Source of the DNA: Glandiceps talaboti | Taxonomy: Eukaryota > Hemichordata > Enteropneusta > Spengelidae | Direction: 5' to 3' | DNA length: 25,000 bases | Assembly (NCBI RefSeq): GCF_964340395.1 | Contig: NC_135561.1 | Location: 21,738,486-21,763,485 of the forward strand | Shown: positions 1 to 11,583 of the stretch, one piece after another | Position numbering within the stretch: position 1 is the first letter of the stretch | How the letters are laid out: every line of letters begins with the position of its first letter | Translations under genes and position numbers: made by a program | The notes under the pieces: model-generated | Told to the model about the DNA's origin: nothing | Databases searched by the model: none | What the model saw: the letters and a program-made list of their open reading frames with translations, nothing else

Positions 1-215
1 TATGCCAACATCAATGTAAGATGGGTGTTAAAATACCAATGTAGCATAGGTTTTTACAACATCCATGTAGAATAGCTTTTCCCCACAGTCGTGTACCAGC
101 TAGGTGAACACTACAATAACAGGGATATTTCCAACAGCCAGGTACCAGGTGTGTGCGTGAGCAAAATATTAATGCTGATCGAACTGAATGAAAGGCTGCT
201 ACAGGGTTTGATTTC
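1..215. repeat. degenerate ~26-bp tandem repeat (weak)
   Basis: A core resembling CAATGTAgnATaG recurs at about 12, 37 and 63, a spacing of 25-26 bp, with weaker echoes further right. The copies are strongly diverged, so this may be an old decayed minisatellite or chance similarity. Short open frames on both strands here show nothing gene-like. Confidence 0.3.
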
Positions 216-444
216 AACATAGCCGTTATTAGGATGTGAACAACTATGTACGCGATGTGCTGAGTACAGCTATGGTATATGGATGTGCAGAACGGCTTTG
301 GCGTGGTACAGATCTAGAGATGGCATCCATATCCATAAAACAGGCATATTTTTTCACAGCCATGCAGCAGAGCTGTCGAAAAATATACCCTGTAACGGAC
401 TGTTCAACACATAGAACTAGGATATGGCTAGCACTAGTATGAGT

Positions 445-486
445 ACATCCTAGCACTAGTAAATGTACATCTTAGTGCTAGGATGT
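445..486. repeat. 14-bp perfect inverted repeat
   Basis: ACATCCTAGCACTA (445-458) is matched exactly in inverse by TAGTGCTAGGATGT (473-486) across a 14-nt spacer that itself contains the palindrome ATGTACAT. A partial direct copy of the core (CTAGCACTAGTA) lies just upstream at about 429. It could form a hairpin or cruciform. No function can be assigned. Confidence 0.7.
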
Positions 487-2774
487 GATGAGGTTCCCTG
501 GCTAAGTAAAAACAAGTTTGAGAACGTAGCAAATTGTGTTATTTCAATTAGTAAATGATCAATTCACAAATATCGAACTTGTAACCTTCATCAGGCTATA
601 GCTTCATCAGTAATGGTTGTTAGAAATGAACTACTATAAAGAGCCCACTCACAAAATATAATACTGCTATTGGAAATTATTGTAGTTATTCATCTATAAA
701 TGTCTATGTCAATTATGTTGGGTATGTAATATTTGCCATGATATGAGGAAGAATATTGATTTGAAACGTTAGGATTGACGTACAGTTGAACTTATATACA
801 GAAAACATGGCACATAATGCAATACACTACGTAATTAGTACTGCAAGTAAATCTACTCGTAACAGCCACACTGTTCTTAGGGCCAAAAAACATGATTAGT
901 ATTAATAAAAAATCGATTGCCATACATACAAATAAACAATGGGATAGAAGCAAAATAACAGTATAAAGCTGTATGTAAATTCAAATATTTCACTATCAGT
1001 TTTATATAATTACTTCGTTTGTATACACCCTTGTCCAATCATGCATTGTATTAAAAAAAGAGACAAGATCGACAAACCTATCCAAAGTGATGTTATATAC
1101 TTAAATAGTCAGCTTCAGTAATGACATGAAATAGATTGTAAGGATTAAGTGTAGTTTTACTATTTTATGAAGAAGGAAGGTAGTTCTTCCAGAAACGAGA
1201 ATATCACCTGTAGGTAATGGTATTATCTAATCGTCTTCATTTTGTTTATAACGATTGTATGGTCGTGATGATAATCTGATGACAGTTAATTAGACATGTA
1301 CAGTAGACGATGAACAGTATGAACAGTTTCACACTTAACTGCTAGTCTGAATGGTCCGAGGAAAACCAACACATAGATAATTGTGTTTTTTTCATAACTG
1401 ATCATGATGTATGTGTTTACAATATATGTATCTCATGGATATCTCTGGTTGTATGTAAATCTTTGATGTACAATTAGTTGCTAAACATACCGTTAAGTTA
1501 ACAATGGTTTTGTATGTCGTTTTACGATATAAAATAAGTTGTAATACTTACTTCGGACTTCGAGACTATGCTGTTTGAATGGCTCAGACCAAAATTGTGA
1601 GTATGCTCCCAAATATATACTTGAGACAATATATATACAAAATTACAACCGTAGTCTATACATCGTGACAATACCTGATAAGACTGTCATACGTTATCAC
1701 ACATAAATCATTATTTATCTGTAATTTCTAGTGATGGGTATAGTCTACGATATCACTTAAATGTTTTAAGGTATTCAGGTGCGTCATTCCAGTACCTAAT
1801 GACCGTGACAATGTAATGTCGGAATGAAGATAATCCTTGTGTCACGACTCACCAACTTAAATGACGATATGATATTCGATATATCAGTCACGTGATATTT
1901 AGATGATAACATGTGAATATTAACTATCGTTAGCATTCTTACTATTTCAGTAGAGACCACAACGAGCCAGAACAATAGTCTATAATGATCACGAGGAACA
2001 TTAGATTCTAATAATTTATGCACACTATGCGAATTACGGTATTTTGTAGATTTACCTATTACCTGGATACATTACCTGGCCTTGAGATTTATAACAACAG
2101 GTGATAAGAATCATTAGGGATAATCTAGTCCGTATACTATTCAACATAAGTGTTCGAAATGATAACGGTTGGTATCTCTTCCTGGTATACATGGACAATA
2201 CATGTCGTGATCTTCAGTTTGTTTTATGCTTCTGATGTCAACTGTACTGATAACCTTGATAAATCACGTGATAGTTTTTGTCTCATCATTGTCAACATTC
2301 CACGTGTGTCCTGGTAAAGCTTGCTATAAACAGTCACTGTGGAATTTCAATAACATATCCACAACTACCGCATTGTACTAATTACTACACTGTAGTCAAT
2401 CTGTCGACCATGTGTCAGAACATCTAGTGCTTTAAATTGTGTTACATTACTTTACGTCAACGATGTAGGAATGTTTTTAAAACGTATACTTCACCACTTG
2501 AGTCATTGCTATTTTATCACTACGATTAAAATAATTATATTGCATGTTGGGTAATTTCACGTTGGTAGTGTATGCATTAATTAGTATAATATATGCAATG
2601 ATGACATCATCTCCAGATAACAACAAGGATAAATACACTATTGACACTGATAACACAGTCGAATTTTACTATCCAGTTAGTTACAGCAGTTACCAGCTAA
2701 CTTTAACAACTAGAGTACGGAACACGGTAACAAGTGACATACTGATTTGGCCGTCAGTGTGATATAATTTCACG
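487..2774. other. upstream non-coding DNA, no gene recognised
   Basis: AT-rich sequence with stops in all frames at short intervals and no exon-like block with family resemblance. It should contain the promoter and 5' leader of the lipid transfer protein gene that starts at 2775. I cannot place a TATA box, initiator or untranslated exon with confidence. Confidence 0.5.
2544..2762 (+). other. possible upstream ORF in the 5' leader
   Basis: An ATG opens a 72-codon frame with a hydrophobic N-terminal stretch that stops 12 nt before the start codon of the main gene. If the transcript leader extends this far, the frame could act as a translation-attenuating uORF. It has no recognisable homology or repeat signature, and a frame this long can occur by chance, so I treat it only as a candidate. 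Confidence 0.2.
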
Positions 2775-2942
2775 ATGGCTGGATACATATTTTATCTGCT
2801 GACTTTGTTAGTAGTGACACATTGTGATATGATACGAGACCCAGCCAAGCTACTATCCGTCAAACCTGATACAACCTACGTATACCAATATGAAGGGGAA
2901 GCTAAAATACAACAGACAGGTGTAATGAAGACAAGAGCTAAG
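2775..2942 (+). CDS. LLTP exon 1: signal peptide and start of the N-terminal domain (residues 1-56)
   Basis: The start codon has a good Kozak context (A at -3, G at +4). Residues 4-16 form a hydrophobic signal-peptide core rich in Leu, Val and Tyr, with likely cleavage near residue 17. The mature start leads into a stretch ending [20 protein letters not shown], which matches the first beta strands of the LLTP N-terminal domain (strand, Y-x-Y-x-G, then a short helix or strand). The donor is AAG|GTAGAC, phase 0. Any 5' untranslated exon is undetermined. Confidence 0.85.
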
Positions 2943-5900
2943 GTAGACCATTTGTACTTTAAATCATATACATAATTATACATGTATTACACATCGTTGA
3001 GATAAAATAATATTCTCCTAGGTATTATCGAGTAAACCAGCCTGTAAGAAGAGAAATATGCTCAGACTGTAAGAGTGGTCGACATTCGTGTAGAGAAACA
3101 GACTAGACATTTGTAGAGACAAAGTTAGACTCAATATGATAGATATGCATAAAGGTACACATTGGACGAAAACCATGGAATCACTAGCGTTTGGTTCTAA
3201 CCCTGTCACGACAAAATGATGTTTGATAGTTTGTTAGTTGTTAGTTTGTTAGTTTGTTCATTTGTACAGGATAGTCATTTGATTTTATCATTGTTCCTGA
3301 TGTTGGAGAATTATTTGGAGACAAATTTTAAGTTGCAAATGAAAAGTTTTGTACATAAAATATACTGAAATAAATATATATGATTACATGTGATAGAAAG
3401 CATTTTAAATTAAATCAGCTGTTAACACTTATACTCAAAATGCACTCAAATTTGTATTTGTAATGAAAATGTAAAACAAAATCTTGGTCTTGGTCTCAGA
3501 AAAAAAATGATATTGAATATTTCACGAGATTAACGAACATTTGTAATACCAAACATATATACAATAGGCAAATGATAGGCTAATCTATTGTGAGTACGAA
3601 TTGTGTGTATGACCCCGAATTAACTTTATTGGTTGAGAATAATTAAAGTAATTTTTGGCCTACGTACGTTGACTGAATTAGTTTGTTCTTTTTCCGCGTT
3701 TAAAATCCTAAATATCACTTACATGTAGAGTATCAGCAGCTCACACTGCCAAGGAAAGAAAACACCAGCTTTGCAATCTGTAGTTAGACCATGGCCAACT
3801 TTACCCCAATTTAGATATTAATATACCGTGACGAGTTATTGGCTTTTTGTATTGCATTGTAAAATCCAAGGTGCATATCAAGTATTTTATGATTGATGTC
3901 TTCAATTTGTAGGTATCTTTAGATCTGATAGATGAAGCTGCAGATAATTTTCACTGTCTCTTAACTGTAGATGATTATCAGTTACATCTTACACATCATG
4001 ACAGTGGAGGTAGGTCCCACTTACTCGATAATATGTTAAGTTAATATTTAATTTAATAGAAGGTGTGCAACAGGAAATAAACTAACAGCTACACTAAGGG
4101 ACTGGACGCAAATTACCCGGGAGGGTTGGGCTGGGGATTGCGTGAGATAAGTGCGAAAAAGTGAGGATCCTCTCCTAATATGTGTAGTCCAAAAATGTAT
4201 GACCCTCTCCTCAGTTCAGGCTGAAAAATCTCTGCCCCCTCCCACCCAAATTAATCATTTTCAAAATTAAATGCTTTTTGATCGATAAAGGTGATATCCA
4301 AAGGACCATTAAAACTTGACTCTGTCATGAAACACTAATAGTACAACTGATTATAGTACTTGGAACCAAGAAACTCAGCTTTGGCTCAGCAGAGTCACTG
4401 CTGAATCAACTATCTGAGTAAAACTTTTTATCTGAATCAGAACACAAAAATTACAGCCACTGAATGACGAAAGAAACATTTAATGCCGTGTAGATTTTGA
4501 TGCCCAATCCGTTATTTTTAATATCTTTCAGACTGAATAAAACTTTGTGAAGATCAACCCATCCCAGCATGAATTAAAACTTGTATCCTCAAATCTTTTA
4601 ACTTTACAGTTCTTATTTCAAATTGATTACTGAAAACGTAGATGTTTTAATCACTAGAAATTTTGCAATTTTACAGTCAACTACACGCTCCTAATAAGAC
4701 AAACGTTTACACATTTCTAAACCTGGTGCAATGTGTTTATATACAAGAAGGTATTTTAGCCTCTCCTCATTATTGTTTTCCAGTTATATGATCGAAAGTA
4801 ACTCTTTAGGTCTAGTGAAAGTTTCCAGGTGTACATTTATCATCTTTTTTTTTTCTGAAATCATATTAAATTAAAAGATGTTTTTAAAGTTTTGCTGCAC
4901 CAATAATTTAATATCTAAAAAATTGTGATCATCCGCTAGGTAGTGGCTTAAAAAATCCTGACCTTCCCCCAAACACGGGCATGAAAAACCTCCCCTATCC
5001 CCTGGGCCATCTCCCACTGGTAATTTACGTCCAGTCCCTAACTTCTACAAGTAATGATGGTTTCAGTTATTTTTCAGTCAGATAATTTTCCGTATTCCGA
5101 ACGTACGTGGTGAAATGTACTCCAAAATATCAAAGTATATATTTCCATGTGTAAACATTACGCCGAGTACATCTTGACAACTTGTCAACACTTTGTAAAT
5201 ACATGGGGAGTTAATGTGGTTTGATCACGATGCAATTGGACGCGTTGCAGCGAGTAAAGCAGCTTAATTGGACACATTTAATTGCAGCGAGTACAGCAGT
5301 TTAATTGGACACGTTGCAGCGAGTACAGCAGTTTAATTGGACACGTTGCAGCGAGTACAGCAGTTTAATTGGACGCGTTGCAGCGAGTACAGCAGTTTAA
5401 ATTGAACAACAATTAAAACAAAGAACAAAACTTACCAACAAATAATTCCAGTAACAACTCATCTCAACTTTGGGGGTATCATTGGAAAATGATTCAATTG
5501 AAATAATAATAATAGAACAAATTCATTTGAACATTTTCACTTTATTTTCTCTAGAGTTGATACATCAGGATGGTGGAATAAGTGACCTTGGCAACTGGTA
5601 AGTTAGAAATATTAATATCTACCCAGTTTTGAAATAAAAAGCCACAACGTGAACTGACTGACACAATTTAAGTTAAGCTGGGATTTAGATATTACGTTTA
5701 CGGATATAGTCACGTGGTTTAAGACATAGCAAACGATCTATAGCATTGATCCTTGTATATATTCATTCGAAATTCAGGTTTTCCTTCCTGGTGTCTCACC
5801 ATGGTGAAATCCATACTGTGTTTTACCCGGATGATGAAGACACCAGTGTGGCTAATTTGAAGAAAGCACTTGTAGAGCAATTGTCTGCAAGGATGTATTC

Positions 5901-8900
5901 TACAGCCCTGACAGCTAAAACTGAAAGACATTGGTCATATCAAGTGAACGAAAGTAGTCATGAAGGTAAGGTATTTGATGATAATAATAATGATAAAAAT
6001 AATTGAATTTGTCATACATTAGTTACTGGTGGTCGTATTAAAGTCTTCATTGCCTGTCACATATGAAATAATTGGTTGATGTTCGTATTTTGTTCAATCA
6101 TTCGTTCGTCATACATTCTTTTTTCCCCTTTTTATTCATATGTATAACTTGATTGATAATTCATTTTTGTAATGATTGGTATTACATTCAATCATTTATG
6201 CGTGCTGTCTCAATACCAATTAAAACCTTGGTTATTTCTGACGTCATCGGAGCATGACATTAAGCGGCTTTAGATCAGACATAGAGATGTCTGTTAACTG
6301 TGAAACAACTATTAATTATAGCTATAGGTAGTTGTCCAACTATCACCCCTAGTGGTACTGGATGGGTTACTACTATCACCCCTAGTGGTACTGGGTGGGT
6401 TACTACTATCACCCCTAGCGGTACTAGATGGATTACAACTATCACCTCTAGTGGTACTGGGTGGGTTACTACTATCACCCCTAGTGGTACTGGATGGATT
6501 ACTACTATCACCCCTAGTGGTACTGGTTGGATTACTACTATCACCCCTAGTGGTACTGGATGGGTTACTACTATCACCCCTAGTGGTACTGGGTGGGTTA
6601 CTACTATCACCCCTAGTGGTACTGGGTGGGTTACTACTATCACTCCTAGTGGTACTGGGTGGGTTACTACTATCACCCATAGTGGTACTGGATGGGTTGC
6701 TACTATCACCTCTAGTGGTACTGGGTGGTTTCCTACTATCACCCCTAGTGGTACTGGGTGGGTTACTACTATCACCCCTAGTGGTACTGGGTGGGTTACT
6801 ACTATCACCCCTAGTGGTACTGGATGGGTGACTACTATCACCCCTAGTGGTACTGGTTGGATTACAACTATCACCCCTAGTGGTACTGGGTGGGTTACTA
6901 CTATCACCCCTAGTGGTACTGGATGGGTTACTACTATCACCCCTAGTGGTACTGGGTGGATTACAACTATCACCCCTAGTGGTACTGGGTGGGTTACTAC
7001 TATCACCCCTAGTGGTACTGGATGGATTACAACTATCACCCCTAGTGGTACTGGGTGGGTTACTACTATCACCCCTTGTGGTACTGGGTGGGTTACTACT
7101 ATCACTCCTAGTGGTACTTGGTGGGTTACTACTATCACCTCTAGTGGTACTGGGTAGGTTACTACTATCACCCCTAGTGGTACTGTGTGGGTTACTACTA
7201 TTACCCCTAGTGGTACTGGGTGGGTTACTACTATTACCCCTAGTGGTACTGTGTGGGTTACTACTATTACCCCTAGTGGTACTGGGTGGGTTACTAATAT
7301 TACCCCTAGTGGTACTGGGTGGGTTACTACTATCACCCCTAGTGGTACTGGGTGGGTTACTACTATCACCTCTAGTGGTACTGGGTGGTTTCCTACTATC
7401 ACCCCTAGTGGTAATAGGTGGGTTACTACTATCACCCCTAGTGGTACTGGGTGGGTTACTACTATCACCCCTAGTGGTACTGGATGGGTGACTACTATCA
7501 CCCCTAGTGGTACTGGTTGGATTACAACTATCACCCCTAGTGGTACTGGGTGGGTTACTACTATCACCCCTAGTGGTACTGGGTGGGTTACTACTATCAC
7601 TCCTAGTGGTACTTGGTGGGTTACTACTATCACCTCTAGTGGTACTGGGTACGTTACTACTATCACCCCTAGTGGTACTGTGTGGTTTACTACTATTACC
7701 CCTAGTGGTACTGGGTGGGTTACTACTATTACCCCTAGTGGTACTGTGTGGGTTACTACTATTACCCCTAGTGGTACTGGGTGGGTTACTACTATCACCT
7801 CTAGTGGTACTGGGTGGGTTACTACTATCACCCCTAGTGGTACTGGGTGGGTTACTACTATCACCCCTAGTGGTACTGGATGGATTACAACTATCACCCC
7901 TAGTGGTACTGGGTGGGTTATTAGTATCACTCCTAGTGGTACTGTATGGGTTACTACTATCACTCCTAGTGGTACTGGGTGGGTTACTACTATCACCCCT
8001 AGTGGTACTGGATGGGTTGCTACTATCACCCCTAGTGGTACTGGGTGGTTTCCTACTATCACCCCTAGTGGTAATAGGTGGGTTACTACTATCACCCCTA
8101 GTGGTACTGGGTGGGTTACTACTATCACCCCTAGTGGTACTGGATGGGTGACTACTATCACCCCTAGTGGTACTGGTTGGATTACAACTATCACCCCTAG
8201 TGGTACTGGGTGGGTTACTACTATCACCCCTAGTGGTACTGGATGGGTGACTACTATCACCCCTAGTGGTACTGGTTGGATTACAACTATCACCCCTAGT
8301 GGTACTGGGTGGGTTACTACTATCACCCCTAGTGGTACTGGATGGGTTACTACTATCACCCCTAGTGGTACTGGGTGGATTACAACTATCACCCCTAGTG
8401 GTACTGGGTGGGTTACTACTATCACCCCTAGTGGTACTGGATGGATTACAACTATCACCCCTAGTGGTACTGGGTGGGTTACTACTATCACCCCTTGTGG
8501 TACTGGGTGGGTTACTACTATCACTCCTCGTGGTACTTGGTGGGTTACTACTATCACCTCTAGTGGTACTGGGTAGGTTACTACTATCACCCCTAGTGGT
8601 ACTGGGTGGGTTACTACTATTACCCCTAGTGGTACTGGGTGGGTTACTACTATTACCCCTAGTGGTACTGTGTGGGTTACTACTATTACCCCTAGTGGTA
8701 CTGGGTGGGTTACTACTATTACCCCTAGTGGTACTGGGTGGGTTACTACTATCACCCCTAGTGGTACTGGGTGGGTTACTACTATCACCTCTAGTGGTAC
8801 TGGGTGGTTTCCTACTATCACCCCTAGTGGTAATAGGTGGGTTACTACTATCACCCCTAGTGGTACTGGGTGGGTTACTACTATCACCCCTAGTGGTACA

Positions 8901-11552
8901 GGATGGGTGACTACTATCACCCCTAGTGGTACTGGTTGGATTACAACTATCACCCCTAGTGGTACTGGGTGGGTTACTACTATCACCCCTAGTGGTACTG
9001 GGTGGGTTACTACTATCACTCCTAGTTGTACTTGGTGGGTTACTACTATCACCTCTAGTGGTACTGGGTAGGTTACTACTATCACCCCTAGTGGTACTGT
9101 GTGGGTTACTACTATTACCCCTAGTGGTACTGGGTGGGTTACTACTATTACCCCTAGTGGTACTGTGTGGGTTACTACTATTACCCCTAGTGGTACTGGG
9201 TGGGTTACTACTATTACCCCTAGTGGTACTGGGTGGGTTACTACTATCACCTCTAGTGGTACTGGGTGGGTTACTACTATCACCCCTAGTGGTACTGGGT
9301 GGGTTACTACTATCACCCCTAGTGGTACTGGGTGGATTACAACTATCACCCCTAGTGGTACTGTGTGGGTTTCTACTATTACCCCTAGTGGTACTGGGTG
9401 GGTTACTACTATCACCCCTAGTGGTACTGGGTAGGTTACTACTATCACTCCTAGTGGTACTTGGTGGATTACAACTGTCACCCCTAGTGGTACTTGGTGG
9501 ATTACAATTATCACCCCTAGTGGTACTGGGTATGTTACAACTATCACCCCTAGTGGTACGGGGTAGGTTACTACTATCACCCCTAGTGGTACTGGGTGGG
9601 TTACTATTACTACTATCACCCCTAGTGGTACTTGGTGGATTACAACTGTAACCCCTAGTGTTAATAGGTGGATTACAACTATCACCCCTAGTGGTACGGG
9701 GTAGGTTTCTACTATCACCCCTAGTGGTACTGGTTGGGTTACTACTATCACCCCTAGTGGTACTGGATGGATTACAACTATCACCTCTAGTGGTACTGGG
9801 TGGGTTACTACTATCACCCCTAGTGGTACGGGTAGCAAACATTATAGCATAAGACCTCAATCTGTAATTTATTCATATAATTTCTACCAGTCTGGCAGCC
9901 AGACAAGATGAAGTCTCACCGAGTCCCATGTTTCTTATCTTCACAATTGATTACTACAACATACCATTGTTCAACCTTTAACAGCTCAATATTCAGCTGT
10001 GAGTTTGTTAAATATTAGCTGTAAAGTCGAGTATAAATCTAAATTGTTATCTAGATAAAACACATAATGAAATTGAATGAATAAGTTACCTTTAGTTCCT
10101 AACTATTCTGAATAATCTAACTTGTACATCCTGCAAGGTTGTGGCAAAGACAGTTTGTTATTTAGATAAATCGATCTCAACAGTATGGTATCACCTTGTA
10201 CCATCATGTGGTGTAAATGCCATATCAGAGTCCATCCGTGTCATCTTCTGACGTTACTTAAACAGACTAGAGTGCGAAAACAAGCAGACAGACATGAACA
10301 GACAACAGAACTTTAAACCTAAAACGTTTACTTAGATCTAACTTTAATCCAAGTATTTGGTTGTCACGATGCAACCCAGTATACATGATTTAAATGCTAT
10401 GATTAATGATTAAATAGTTCGCGATGTCAGCATTTAGTGTGGCATATTGAATGAATGCAAGGTATGGTTATTTTATTTGTCAATATATACATCCTGGATA
10501 TGTGATGACTTCCCGTTGTTGGGCAAAATACATATCAAGCTATTTCAACCAAAACAGACGTAATGTATATGAGGAAAAGTTTAAGAGGTTCTTCATATGA
10601 CGTCATCAAATCCGTGATATATCTATTAGTTCCTGTCTCTGCCTCGTACTGTTATTTTGAAGTGATCGATCCATCTGTTTTGTACATATTTGATATACAC
10701 TATACTGACACTGCCCCAATATCTCGTGTACTATGACGTTTGTAATATTGGGGACGATTGCCTAATGTCGCTCAAGCTCAATACACGAACATCGCTCGTT
10801 TAGTACAACCCCCTCCCCCTTAACGAACAATGACAAGTGCGACATCACACGTTTAGTACAACACCCTCCCCCTAAACGAACATTGACAAGTGTGACATCA
10901 CACGTTTAGTACAACCCCCTCCCCCTAAACGAACATTGACAACTGCAACATCACACGTTTAGTACAACCCCCTCCCCCTAAACGAACATTGACAAGTGCG
11001 ACATCACACGTTTAGTACAACATTGACGGGGTTTTCTCTTTGTAACCTATGTTAATAATGGTGAAACTTTGTCAAGGTTTTCTCTTTGTAACCTATGTTA
11101 ATAATGGTGAAACTTTGTCAGGGTTTTCTCTTTGTAACCTATGTTAATAATGGTGAAACTTTGCCGGTTTTCTCTTTATAACCTCTGTTAATAATGGGGA
11201 AACTTTGTCAAGGTTTTCTCTTTATAACCTATTTTATACAATTTCATGTCTTTTATTTTTGGGTTAAAATGACGACACTAGATAACAACAAATTTTACAA
11301 TCTATGCCCATATTAGGTAACACTACCTTCACATATGTTGCCAAGCCAACAGACAGGGGTATTGATTTTACTAAAACAATGCATGATACCAAACGAATAC
11401 CAGTGTTAGACAGAACACACGTAAAGGTATGTAATGTGCTTATTGTAACATATTGATATTGGATTTAGTATATTTAAAAACACAGTGTGTCGTGTTGTGT
11501 TGTGTTGTGTTGTGTTGTGTTGTGTCGTGTCGTGTCGTGTCGTGTCGTGTCG

Positions 11553-11583
<31 letters not shown>

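Noticed and set aside
236-456. Overlapping open frames of about 70 codons on opposite strands
   Set aside because: Mutually overlapping, no motif or signal, and part of a degenerate repeat-rich region.
6275-9860. Very long minus-strand open frames (over 1,180 codons, two frames) and several plus-strand frames over the same DNA
   Set aside because: They are translations of a 33-bp tandem repeat, whose period is a multiple of 3. Frames on both strands are open at once, the product is a bare 11-residue repeat, and the DNA lies inside an intron between exons that join in phase.
9899-10016. Candidate exon after CTACCAG in intron 4
   Set aside because: It can be read in phase 1 for about 39 codons but ends in TAG without a usable donor, and the family pattern continues properly only in the exon at 11317.
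10714-10753. 9-bp inverted repeat CCCCAATAT / ATATTGGGG
   Set aside because: Short arms in AT-rich DNA with a 22-nt spacer. Likely chance, and no element ends coincide with it.
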